From Arenicola marina (lineage: Eukaryota > Annelida > Polychaeta > Arenicolidae), in contig OZ025255.1 of NCBI GenBank assembly GCA_964019135.1, positions 19,879,708 to 19,943,707 on the forward strand: DNA of 64,000 nt. Reading direction: 5' to 3'. The notes beneath the pieces were generated by a model. The model was not told the DNA's origin. It ran no database searches and worked only from the letters and a program-made list of their open reading frames with translations. Shown here one piece after another: positions 10,460-24,100 of this stretch; position 1 is the first letter of the stretch; each line of letters begins with the position of its first letter. Both the position numbers and the translations under genes were made by a program.

Positions 10460-11175
10460 TTACACAACTATATCTAATTGTTAAAAGCGCTTTATGCCAC
10501 ATGTCGCCTGATGCAAAAACAGTATAAGGAAGCTGTCATATACAATGAGATGATCGACTTCTTCAAACTTTGAATCGTTGTGACTGAAATGACTGAAGAG
10601 TTTCTATATGCAACTGACTAGTCATGCTTATTTTGTTAAGATTATCAATTCCTAAAATGTCGAAATCATGTTGTTGTGCTCCAACACAGATTATCCCATT
10701 ACATCAGAGATCATCCAAATTACGAGTATAATCATTAACCCCGTGTGACTAAACTATGAGCCATGCATCTTACACAACCTCCTAAATGGCTTCTGTCAAT
10801 GCTAACTTTTAATTGACTAAAGTATGTTAAGTTGATGATTAATAGTGCGCACTGGAGATGGCCTGTATAGACTAACAACAAGAGAATCTATGTTAATCCT
10901 AATTTGTATTAGAATACAGATACGCGATAGGTCTGTTTTAATTGAAACCAAGGGAATCTGGGTTGATTCAAATATCTACTAGAATACTGTCACGCGATAT
11001 TGATTTTGCTTCATTATATGGGTCACTTAATGTTAATTCAGCGAATAAATAGTTGCTTCAAAGTAATTATTATCTTTCTTGTATTTATTGAACTGTCCCT
11101 TAATATGTTCAAACAGTTTCCATACTTAGAACTCGGTGGTAGGATTCGGGGCATACTCTGACACGAACGGATCGA
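10460..11175. other. Probable 3' UTR and intergenic sequence
   Basis: AT-rich sequence after the stop codon. AATAAA at 11044-11049 is a candidate polyadenylation signal about 585 bases downstream. Two imperfect copies of a segment of roughly 48 bases lie at about 10881-10928 and 10951-10998, sharing GAATCT, TTAGAATAC or CTAGAATAC, and ACGCGAT. No coding potential seen. Confidence 0.4.
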
Positions 11176-11498
11176 CAGGGGTAGATCTAGAAATTTGAAC
11201 AGGGTGGGCTTCACTGAAAAGTTGCGACCGGGGGTGGGGGCGTGGGTGTGGGCTCTCTACTGTCTGAAAACTTGCTACCGGCGGGGGAAGGGGTGGGTGG
11301 TTAAAATGACCGGAAGGATTCACCAATTTTGTTTAAGATCCGGCCAGGATGTCCACACCTAGGATTGCCTTGATTTTGCAAGGCAAAACGGCGTTCTTGT
11401 TTGTTAAAAAAATCCCTTCGCTTGGGATGGGGGAGGGGGGGGGGGGTGTTTTAAATCCCATGACCGCGCTCTCCCCGCCCCCCTTGGATCCGCCACTG
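11176..11498. mobile_element. Possible non-autonomous DNA transposon remnant
   Basis: The left end starts CAGGGGTAGATCTAG and the right end finishes TTGGATCCGCCACTG, which are degenerate inverted ends (10 of the first 16 bases pair). The interior has G-rich runs and no ORF. A second sequence with the same GTCCGCCACTG right end lies at 53425-53561. No convincing target-site duplication is visible. The family is not identified. Confidence 0.35.
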
Positions 11499-12158
11499 AA
11501 CGATATGATATGTTACATTTGGAAATTTTATCATTTTTATTATTGATCCGCAAATATAATTATCCACGTGTCACTGAACTAATGTAGTCTAATAATTGAA
11601 AATGTATTTCTGAACTATGCAGTGGTAAAATATGCGAAAATCGAGTATAACATCAGCTAGTTTACCAGCTTCAACGAACAGATCGCAATGGTCGTTTGTC
11701 ACAGCCCAGCGGTGATCCGACATTGACCCTGATATGTAGTCTCCTCCACAGCACCCCGCTGCGTGGCCCGCTCACTCATATGGAGCGAGAGAAGGTGGGG
11801 CTGTGGAAGAGCCTGCCCTGATATGTTGCTGTCTAACTCCTAGGTCACATCTAATTTTATCATGTAATACTTGAACCTGAAAGACCGAAAGGAACAATTT
11901 TTGTCGTCCAATGTCATAACTTGATAATTTGTTATAACTATTATTGACTTTAGATATAATTTGGCACACTGATTCTTAATATAAAAGACAGAGAGACGGT
12001 ATTTCTTTTAAGGCAGTAGCTGCAATAAAGACCTGCAGAGCACAAAGAAAATCCCTCACACACGCAAAACGAGACCGCCATATATAATATATAGACATAC
12101 ATAGTCCATTGATACAGATTGATAACGGCAATATCCGCAATCGTCCACACAAAGTAAG
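11499..12158. other. Intergenic sequence before the 73-bp satellite
   Basis: Unique AT-rich sequence. I see no gene, RNA gene or clear repeat in it. The satellite starts abruptly at 12159 without a degraded shoulder. Confidence 0.5.
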
Positions 12159-15100
12159 GATATGCGGCAGGATAATGTTACCATTTGGTTACTGAACTCC
12201 CTATGCCTATTGCCCCAGCCATTCAGCAGAAGATATGCAGCAGTATAATGTTTCCATTTGGTTACCGAACTCCCTATGCCTATTGCCCGAGCCATTCAGC
12301 AGAAGATATGCGGCAGGATAATGTTTCCATTTGGTTACCGAACTCTCCATGCCTATTGCCCGAGCCATTCAGCAGAAGATATGCGGCAGGATAATGTTTC
12401 CATTTGGTTACCGAACTCCCCATGCCTATTGCCCGAGCCATTCAGCAGAAGATATGCGGCAGGATAATGTTTCCATTTGGTTACCGAACTCGCCATGCCT
12501 ATTGCCCGAGCCATTCAGCAGAAGATATGCGGCAGGATAATGTTTCCATTTGGTTACCGAACTCCCCATGCCTATTGCCCGAGCCATTCAGCAGAAGATA
12601 TGCGGCAGGATAATGTTTCCATTTGGTTACCGAACTCCCCATGCCTATTGCCCGAGCCATTCAGCAGAAGATATGCGGCAAGATAATGTTTCCATTTGGT
12701 TACCGAACTCCCCATGCCTATTGCCCGAGCCATTCAGCAGAAGATATGCGGCAGGATAATGTTTCCATTTGGTTACCGAACTCCCCATGCCTATTGCCCG
12801 AGCCATTCAGCAGAAGATATGCGGCAGGATAATGTTTCCATTTGGTTACCGAACTCCCCATGCCTATTGCCCGAGCCATTCAGCAGAAGATATGCGGCAG
12901 GATAATGTTTCCATTCGGTTACCGAACTCCCCATGCCTATTGCCCGAGCCATTCAGCAGAAGATATGCGGCAGGATAATGTTTCCATTTGGTTACCGAAC
13001 TCCCCATGCCTATTGCTCGAGCCATTCAGCAGAAGATATGCGGCAGGATAATGTTTCCATTTGGTTACCGAACTCCCCATGCCTATTGCCCGAGCCATTC
13101 AGCAGAAGATATGCGGCAGGATAATGTTTCCATTTGGTTACCGAACTCCCCATGCCTATTGCCCGAACCATTCAGCAGAAGATATGCGGCAGGATAATGT
13201 TTCCATTTGGTTACCGAACTCCCTATGCCTATTGCCCGAGCCATTCAGCAGAAGATATGCGGCAGGATAATGTTTCCATTTGGTTACCGAACTCCCCATG
13301 CCTATTGCCCAAGCCATTCAGCAGAAGATATGTGGCAGGATAATGTTTCCATTTGGTTACCGAACTTCCCATGCCTATTGCCCGAGCCATTCAGCAGAAG
13401 ATATGTGGCAGGATAATGTTTCCATTTGGTTACCGAACTTCCCATGCCTAGTGCCCGAGCCATTCAGCAGAAGATATGCGGCAGGATAATGTTTCCATTT
13501 GGTTACCGAACTCCCCGTGCCTATTGCCCGAGCCATTCAGCAGAAGATATGCGGCAGGATAATGTTTCCATTTGGTTACCGAACTCCCCATGCCTATTGC
13601 CCGAGCCATTCAGCAGAAGATATGTGGCAGGATAATGTTTCCATTTGGTTACCGAACTCCCCATGCCTATTGCCCGAGCCATTCAGCAGAAGATATGCGG
13701 CAGGATAATGTTTCCATTTGGTTACCGAACTCCCTATGCCTATTGCCCGAGCCATTCAGCAGAAGATATGCGGCAGGATAATGTTTCCATTTGGTTACCG
13801 AACTCCCTATGCCTATTGCCCGAGCCATTCAGCAGAAGATATGTGGCAGGATAATGTTTCCATTTGGTTACCGAACTTCCCATGCCTATTGCCCGAGCCA
13901 TTCAGCAGAAGATATGTGGCAGGATAATGTTTCCATTTGGTTACCGAACTTCCCATGCCTAGTGCCCGAGCCATTCAGCAGAAGATATGCGGCAGGATAA
14001 TGTTTCCATTTGGTTACCGAACTCCCCGTGCCTATTGCCCGAGCCATTCAGCAGAAGATATGCGGCAGGATAATGTTTCCATTTGGTTACCGAACTCCCC
14101 ATGCCTATTGCCCGAGCCATTCAGCAGAAGATATGTGGCAGGATAATGTTTCCATTTGGTTACCGAACTCCCCATGCCTATTGCCCGAGCCATTCAGCAG
14201 AAGATATGCGGCAGGATAATGTTTCCATTCGGTTACCGAACTCCCAATGCCTATTGCCCGAGCCATTCAGCAGAAGATATGCGGCAGGATAATGTTTCCA
14301 TTCGGTTACCGAACTCCCAATGCCTATTGCCCTAGCCATTCAGCAGAAGATATGCGGCAGGGTAATGTTTCCATTTGGTTACCGAACTCCCCATGCCTAT
14401 TGCCCGAGCCATTCAGCAGAAGATATGCGGCAGGATAATGTTTCCATCTGGTTACCGAACTCCCCATGCCTATTGCCCGAGCCATTCAGCAGAAGATATG
14501 TGGCAGGATAATGTTTCCATTTGGTTACCGAGCTCCCCATGCCTATTGCCCGAGCCATTCAGCAGAAGATATGCGGCAGGATAATGTTTCCATTTGGTTA
14601 CCGAACTCCCCATGCCTATTGCCCGAGCCATTCAGCAGAAGATATGCGGCAGGATAATGTTTCCATTTGGTTACCGAACTCCCCATGCCTATTGCCCGAG
14701 CCATTCAGCAGAAGATATGCGGCAGGATAATGTTTCCATTCGGTTACCGAACTCCCAATGCCTATTGCCCGAGCCATTCAGCAGAAGATATGCGGCAGGA
14801 TAATGTTTCCATTTGGTTACCGAACTCCCCATGCCTATTGCCCGAGCCATTCAGCAGAAGATATGCGGCAGGATAATGTTTCCATTCGGTTACCGAACTC
14901 CCCATGCCTATTGCCCGAGCCATTCAGCAGAAGATATGTGGCAGGATAATGTTTCCATTTGGTTACCGAACTCCCCATGCCTATTGCCCGAGCCATTCAG
15001 CAGAAGATATGCGGCAGGATAATGTTTCCATTTGGTTACCGAACTCCCCATGCCTATTGCCCGAGCCATTCAGCAGAAGATATGCGGCAGGATAATGTTT

Positions 15101-18100
15101 CCATTTGGTTACCGAACTCCCCATGCCTATTGCCCGAGCCATTCAGCAGAAGATATGCGGCAGGATAATGTTTCCATTCGGTTACCGAACTCCCAATGCC
15201 TATTGCCCGAGCCATTCAGCAGAAGATATGCGGCAGGATAATGTTTCCATTTGGCTACCAAACTCCCCATGCCTATTGCCCGAGCCATTCAGCAGAAGAT
15301 ATGCGGCAGGATAATGTTTCCATTCGGTTACCGAACTCCCAATGCCTATTGCCCGAGCCATTCAGCAGAAGATATGCGGCAGGATAATGTTTCCATTTGG
15401 TTACCGAACTCCCCATGCCTATTGCCCGAGCCATTCAGCAGAAGATATGCGGCAGGATAATGTTTCCATTTGGTTACCGAACTCCCCATGCCTATTGCCC
15501 GAACCATTCAGCAGAAGATATGCGGCAGGATAATGTTTCCATTTGGTTACCGAACTCCCTATGCCTATTGCCCGAGCCATTCAGCAGAAGATATGCGGCA
15601 GGATAATGTTTCCATTTGGTTACCGAACTCCCAATGCCTATTGCCCGAGCCATTCAGCAGAAGATATGCGGCAGGATAATGTTTCCATTTGGTTACCGAA
15701 CTCCCCATGCCTATTGCCCGAGCCACTCAGCAGAAGATATACGGCAGGATAATGTTTCCATTTGGTTACCGAACTCCCTATGCCTATTGCCCGAGCCATT
15801 CAGCAGAAGATATGCGGCAGGATAAAGTTTCCACTTGGTAACCGAACTCCCCATGCCTATTGCCCGAGCCATTCAGCAGAAGATATGCGGCAGGATAATG
15901 TTTCCATTTGGTTACCGAACTCCCCATGCCTATTGCCCGAGCCATTCAGCAGAAGATATGCGGCAGGATAATGTTTCCATTCGGTTACCGAACTCCCCAT
16001 GCCTATTGCCCGAGCCATTCAGCAGAAGATATGCGGCAGGATAATGTTTCCATTTGGTTACCGAACTCCCCATGCCTATTGCCCGAGCCATTCAGCAGAA
16101 GATATGCGGCAGGATAATGTTTCCATTTGGTTACCGAACTCCCCATGCCTATTGCCCGAGCCGCTCAGCAGAAGATATGCGGCAGGATAATGTTTCCATT
16201 TGGTTACCGAACTCCCCATGCCTATTGCCCGAGCCATTCAGCAGAAGATATGCGGCAGGATAATGTTTCCATTTGGTTACCGAACTCCCCATGCCTATTG
16301 CCCGAGCCATTCAGCAGAAGATATGCGGCAGGATAATGTTTCCATTTGGTTACCGAACTCCCCATGCCTATTGCCCGAGCCATTCAGCAGAAGATATGCG
16401 GCAGGATAATGTTTCCATTTGGTTACCGAACTCCGCATGCCTATTGCCCGAGCCATTCAGCAGAAGATATGCAGCAGGATAATGTTTCCATTTGATTACC
16501 GAACTCCCCATGCCTATTGCCCGAGCCATTCAGCAGAAGATATGCAGCAGGATAATGTTTCCATTTGGTTACCGAACTCCCCATGCCTATTGCCCGAGCC
16601 ATTCAGCAGAAGATATGCAGCAGGATAATGTTTCCATTTGATTACCGAACTCCCCATGCCTATTGCCCGAGCCATTCAGCAGAAGATATGCGGCAAGATA
16701 ATGTCACCATTTGGTTACCGAACTCCCCATGCCTATTGCCCGAGCCACTCAGCAGAAGATATGCGGCAGGATAATGTTTCCATTTGGTTACCGAACTCCC
16801 CATGCCTATTGCCCGAACCATTCAGCAGAAGATATGCGGCAGGCTAATGTTTCCATTTGGTTACCGAACTCCCTATGCCTATTGCCCGAGCCATTCAGCA
16901 GAAGATATGTGGCAGGATAATGTTTCCATTTGGTTACCGAACTCCCCATGCCTATTGCCCGAGCCATTCAGCAGAAGATATGTGGCAGGATAATGTTTCC
17001 ATTTGGTTACCGAACTTCCCATGCCTAGTGCCCGAGCCATTCAGCAGAAGATATGCGGCAGGATAATGTTTCCATTTGGTTACCGAACTCCCCGTGCCTA
17101 TTGCCCGAGCCATTCAGCAGAAGATATGCGGCAGGATAATGTTTCCATTTGGTTACCGAACTCCCCATGCCTATTGCCCGAGCCATTCAGCAGAAGATAT
17201 GTGGCAGGATAATGTTTCCATTTGGTTACCGAACTCCCTATGCCTATTGCCCGAGCCATTCAGCAGAAGATATGCGGCAGGATAATGTTTCCATTCGGTT
17301 ACCGAACTCCCAATGCCTATTGCCCGAGCCATTCAGCAGAAGATATGCGGCAGGATAATGTTTCCATTCGGTTACCGAACTCCCAATGCCTATTGCCCGA
17401 GCCATTCAGCAGAAGATATGCGGCAGGATAATGTTTCCATTTGGTTACCGAACTCCCCACGCCTATTGCCCGAGCCATTCAGCAGAAGATATGCGGCAGG
17501 ATAATGTTTCCATTTGGTTACCAAACTCCCCATGCCTATTGCCCGAGCCATTCAGCAGAAGATATGTGGCAGGATAATGTTTCCATTTGGTTACCGAACT
17601 CCCCATGCCTATTGCCCGAGCCATTCAGCAGACGATATGCGGCAGGATAATGTTTCCATTTGGTTACCGAACTCCCCATGCCTATTGCCCGAGCCATTCA
17701 GCAGAAGATATGCGGCAGGATAATGTTTCCATTTGGTTACCGAACTCCCCATGCCTATTGCCCGAGCCATTCAGCAGAAGATATGCGGCAGGATAATGTT
17801 TCCATTCGGTTACCGAACTCCCAATGCCTATTGCCCGAGCCATTCAGCAGAAGATATGCGGCAGGATAATGTTTCCATTTGGTTACCGAACTCCCCATGC
17901 CTATTGCCTGAGCCATTCAGCAGAAGATATGCGGCAGGATAATGTTTCCATTTGGTTACCGAACTCCCCATGCCTATTGCCCGAGCCATTCAGCAGAAGA
18001 TATGTGGCAGGATAATGTTTCCATTTGGTTACCGAACTCCCCATGCCTATTGCCCGAGCCATTCAGCAGAAGATATGCGGCAGGATAATGTTTCCATTCG

Positions 18101-21100
18101 GTTACCGAACTCCCAATGCCTATTGCCCGAGCCATTCAGCAGAAGATATGCGGCAGGATAATGTTTCCATTTGGTTACCGAACTCCCCATGCCTATTGCC
18201 CGAGCCATTCAGCAGAAGATATGCGGCAGGATAATGTTTCCATTTGGTTACCGAACTCCCCATGCCTATTGCCCGAGCCATTCAGCAGAAGATATGTGGC
18301 AGGATAATGTTTCCATTTGGTTACCGAACTCCCCATGCCTATTGCCCGAGCCATTCAGCAGAAGATATGCGGCAGGATAATGTTTCCATTTGGTTACCGA
18401 ACTCCCCATGCCTATTGCCCGAGCCATTCAGCAGAAGATATGCGGCAGGATAATGTTTCCATTTGGTTACCGAACTCCCCATGCCTATTGCCCGAGCCAT
18501 TCAGCAGAAGATATGCGGCAGGATAATGTTTCCATTCGGTTACCGAACTCCCAATGCCTATTGCCCGAGCCATTCAGCAGAAGATATGCGGCAGGATAAT
18601 GTTTCCATTTGGCTACCAAACTCCCCATGCCTATTGCCCGAGCCATTCAGCAGAAGATATGCGGCAGGATAATGTTTCCATTCGGTTACCGAACTCCCAA
18701 TGCCTATTGCCCGAGCCATTCAGCAGAAGATATGCGGCAGGATAATGTTTCCATTTGGTTACCGAACTCCCCATGCCTATTGCCCGAGCCATTCAGCAGA
18801 AGATATGCGGCAGGATAATGTTTCCATTTGGTTACCGAACTCCCCATGCCTATTGCCCGAACCATTCAGCAGAAGATATGCGGCAGGATAATGTTTCCAT
18901 TTGGTTACCGAACTCCCTATGCCTATTGCCCGAGCCATTCAGCAGAAGATATGCGGCAAGATAATGTTACCATTTGGTTACCGAACTCCCCATGCCTATT
19001 GCCCGAGCCACTCAGCAGAAGATATGCGGCAGGATAATGTTTCCATTTGGTTACCGAACTCCCCATGCCTATTGCCCGAACCATTCAGCAGAAGATATGC
19101 GGCAGGCTAATGTTTCCATTTGGTTACCGAACTCCCTATGCCTATTGCCCGAGCCATTCAGCAGAAGATATGTGGCAGGATAATGTTTCCATTTGGTTAC
19201 CGAACTCCCCATGCCCATTGCCCGAGCCATTCAGCAGAAGATATGTGGCAGGATAATGTTTCCATTTGGTTACCGAACTTCCCATGCCTAGTGCCCGAGC
19301 CATTCAGCAGAAGATATGCGGCAGGATAATGTTTCCATTTGGTTACCGAACTCCCCGTGCCTATTGCCCGAGCCATTCAGCAGAAGATATGCGGCAGGAT
19401 AATGTTTCCATTTGGTTACCGAACTCCCCACGCCTATTGCCCGAGCCATTCAGCAGAAGATATGCGGCAGGATAATGTTTCCATTTGGTTACCGAACTCC
19501 CCATGCCTATTGCCTGAGCCATTCAGCAGAAGATATGCGGCAGGATAATGTTTCCATTTGGTTACCGAACTCCCCATGCCTATTGCCCGAGCCATTCAGC
19601 AGAAGATATGCGGCAGGATAATGTTTCCATTTGGTTACCGAACTCCCCATGCCTATTGCCCGAGCCATTCAGCAGAAGATATGCGGCAGGATAATGTTTC
19701 CATTCGGTTACCGAACTCCCAATGCCTATTGCCCGAGCCATTCAGCAGAAGATATGCGGCAGGATAATGTTTCCATTTGGTTACCGAACTCCCCATGCCT
19801 ATTGCCCGAGCCATTCAGCAGTAGATATGCGGCAGGATAATGTTTCCATTTGGTTACCGAACTCCCCATGCCTATTGCCCGAGCCATTCAGCAGAAGATA
19901 TGTGGCAGGATAATGTTTCCATTTGGTTACCGAACTCCCCATGCCTATTGCCCGAACCATTCAGCAGAAGATATGCGGCAGGCTAATGTTTCCATTTGGT
20001 TACCGAACTCCCTATGCCTATTGCCCGAGCCATTCAGCAGAAGATATGTGGCAGGATAATGTTTCCATTTGGTTACCGAACTCCCCATGCCTATTGCCCG
20101 AGCCATTCAGCAGAAGATATGTGGCAGGATAATGTTTCCATTTGGTTACCGAACTTCCCATGCCTAGTGCCCGAGCCATTCAGCAGAAGATATGCGGCAG
20201 GATAATGTTTCCATTTGGTTACCGAACTCCCCGTGCCTATTGCCCGAGCCATTCAGCAGAAGATATGCGGCAGGATAATGTTTCCATTTGGTTACCGAAC
20301 TCCCCATGCCTATTGCCCGAGCCATTCAGCAGAAGATATGTGGCAGGATAATGTTTCCATTTGGTTACCGAACTCCCTATGCCTATTGCCCGAGCCATTC
20401 AGCAGAAGATATGCGGCAGGATAATGTTTCCATTCGGTTACCGAACTCCCAATGCCTATTGCCCGAGCCATTCAGCAGAAGATATGCGGCAGGATAATGT
20501 TTCCATTCGGTTACCGAACTCCCAATGCCTATTGCCCGAGCCATTCAGCAGAAGATATGCGGCAGGAAAATGTTTCCATTTGGTTACCGAACTCCCCATG
20601 CCTATTGCCCGAGCCATTCAGCAGAAGATATGCGGCAGGATAATGTTTCCATTTGGTTACCGAACTCCCCATGCCTATTGCCCGAGCCATTCAGCAGAAG
20701 ATATGTGGCAGGATAATGTTTCCATTTGGTTACCGAACTCCCCATGCCTATTGCCCGAGCCATTCAGCAGAAGATATGCGGCAGGATAATGTTTCCATTT
20801 GGTTACCGAACTCCCCATGCCTATTGCCCGAGCCATTCAGCAGAAGATATGCGGCAGGATAATGTTTCCATTTGGTTACCGAACTCCCCATGCCTATTGC
20901 CCGAGCCATTCAGCAGAAGATATGCGGCAGGATAATGTTTCCATTCGGTTACCGAACTCCCAATGCCTATTGCCCGAGCCATTCAGCAGAAGATATGCGG
21001 CAGGATAATGTTTCCATTTGGTTACCGAACTCCCCATGCCTATTGCCCGAGCCATTCAGCAGAAGATATGCGGCAGGATAATGTTTCCATTTGGTTACCG

Positions 21101-24100
21101 AACTCCCAATGCCTATTGCCCGAGCCATTCTGCAGAAGATATGTGGCAGGATAATGTTTCCATTTGGTTACCGAACTCCCCATGCCTATTGCCCGAGCCA
21201 TTCAGCAGAAGATATGCGGCAGGATAATGTTTCCATTCGGTTACCGAACTCCCAATGCCTATTGCCCGAGCCATTCAGCAGAAGATATGCGGCAGGATAA
21301 TGTTTCCATTTGGTTACCGAACTCCCCATGCCTATTGCCCGAGCCATTCAGCAGAAGATATGCGGCAGGATAATGTTTCCATTTGGTTACCGAACTCCCC
21401 ATGCCTATTGCCCGAGCCATTCAGCAGAAGATATGTGGCAGGATAATGTTTCCATTTGGTTACCGAACTCCCCATGCCTATTGCCCGAGCCATTCAGCAG
21501 AAGATATGCGGCAGGATAATGTTTCCATTTGGTTACCGAACTCCCCATGCCTATTGCCCGAGCCATTCAGCAGAAGATATGCGGCAGGATAATGTTTCCA
21601 TTTGGTTACCGAACTCCCCATGCCTATTGCCCGAGCCATTCAGCAGAAGATATGCGGCAGGATAATGTTTCCATTCGGTTACCGAACTCCCAATGCCTAT
21701 TGCCCGAGCCATTCAGCAGAAGATATGCGGCAGGATAATGTTTCCATTTGGCTACCAAACTCCCCATGCCTATTGCCCGAGCCATTCAGCAGAAGATATG
21801 CGGCAGGATAATGTTTCCATTCGGTTACCGAACTCCCAATGCCTATTGCCCGAGCCATTCAGCAGAAGATATGCGGCAGGATAATGTTTCCATTTGGTTA
21901 CCGAACTCCCCATGCCTATTGCCCGAGCCATTCAGCAGAAGATATGCGGCAGGATAATGTTTCCATTTGGTTACCGAACTCCCCATGCCTATTGCCCGAA
22001 CCATTCAGCAGAAGATATGCGGCAGGATAATGTTTCCATTTGGTTACCGAACTCCCTATGCCTATTGCCCGAGCCATTCAGCAGAAGATATGCGGCAGGA
22101 TAATGTTTCCATTTGGTTACCGAACTCCCCATGCCTATTGCCCGAGCCATTCAGCAGAAGATATGCAGCAGGATAATGTTTCCATTTGATTACCGAACTC
22201 CCCATGCCTATTGCCCGAGCCATTCAGCAGAAGATATGCGGCAAGATAATGTTACCATTTGGTTACCGAACTCCCCATGCCTATTGCCCGAGCCACTCAG
22301 CAGAAGATATGCGGCAGGATAATGTTTCCATTTGGTTACCGAACTCCCCATGCCTATTGCCCGAACCATTCAGCAGAAGATATGCGGCAGGCTAATGTTT
22401 CCATTTGGTTACCGAACTCCCTATGCCTATTGCCCGAGCCATTCAGCAGAAGATATGTGGCAGGATAATGTTTCCATTTGGTTACCGAACTCCCCATGCC
22501 TATTGCCCGAGCCATTCAGCAGAAGATATGCGGCAGGATAATGTTTCCATTTGGTTACCGAACTTCCCATGCCTAGTGCCCGAGCCATTCAGCAGAAGAT
22601 ATGCGGCAGGATAATGTTTCCATTTGGTTACCGAACTCCCCGTGCCTATTGCCCGAGCCATTCAGCAGTAGATATGCGGCAGGATAATGTTTCCATTTGG
22701 TTACCGAACTCCCCATGCCTATTGCCCGAGCCATTCAGCAGAAGATATGTGGCAGGATAATGTTTCCATTTGGTTACCGAACTCCCTATGCCTATTGCCC
22801 GAGCCATTCAGCAGAAGATATGCGGCAGGATAATGTTTCCATTCGGTTACCGAACTCCCAATGCCTATTGCCCGAGCCATTCAGCAGAAGATATGCGGCA
22901 GGATAATGTTTCCATTCGGTTACCGAACTCCCAATGCCTATTGCCCGAGCCATTCAGCAGAAGATATGCGGCAGGATAATGTTTCCATTTGGTTACCGAA
23001 CTCCCCATGCCTATTGCCCGAACCATTCAGCAGAAGATATGCGGCAGGCTAATGTTTCCATTTGGTTACCGAACTCCCTATGCCTATTGCCCGAGCCATT
23101 CAGCAGAAGATATGCGGCAGGATAATGTTTCCATTTGGTTACCGAACTCCCCATGCCTATTGCCCGAGCCATTCAGCAGAAGATATGCGGCAGGATAATG
23201 TTTCCATTTGGTTACCGAACTTCCCATGCCTAGTGCCCGAGCCATTCAGCAGAAGATATGCGGCAGGATAATGTTTCCATTTGGTTACCGAACTCCCCGT
23301 GCCTATTGCCCGAGCCATTCAGCAGAAGATATGCGGCAGGATAATGTTTCCATTTGGTTACCGAACTCCCCATGCCTATTGCCCGAGCCATTCAGCAGAA
23401 GATATGTGGCAGGATAATGTTTCCATTTGGTTACCGAACTCCCTATGCCTATTGCCCGAGCCATTCAGCAGAAGATATGCGGCAGGATAATGTTTCCATT
23501 CGGTTACCGAACTCCCAATGCCTATTGCCCGAGCCATTCAGCAGAAGATATGCGGCAGGATAATGTTTCCATTCGGTTACCGAACTCCCAATGCCTATTG
23601 CCCGAGCCATTCAGCAGAAGATATGCGGCAGGATAATGTTTCCATTTGGTTACCGAACTCCCCATGCCTATTGCCCGAGCCATTCAGCAGAAGATATGCG
23701 GCAGGATAATGTTTCCATTTGGTTACCGAACTCCCCATGCCTATTGCCCGAGCCATTCAGCAGAAGATATGCAGCAGGATAATGTTTCCATTTGGTTACC
23801 GAACTCCCCATGCCTATTGCCCGAGCCATTCAGCAGAAGATATGCGGCAGGATAATGTTTCCATTTGGTTACCGAACTCCCCATGCCTATTGCCCGAGCC
23901 ATTCAGCAGAAGATATGCGGCAGGATAATGTTTCCATTTGGTTACCGAACTCCCCATGCCTATTGCCCGAGCCATTCAGCAGAAGATATGCGGCAGGATA
24001 ATGTTTCCATTCGGTTACCGAACTCCCAATGCCTATTGCCCGAGCCATTCAGCAGAAGATATGCGGCAGGATAATGTTTCCATTTGGTTACCGAACTCCC

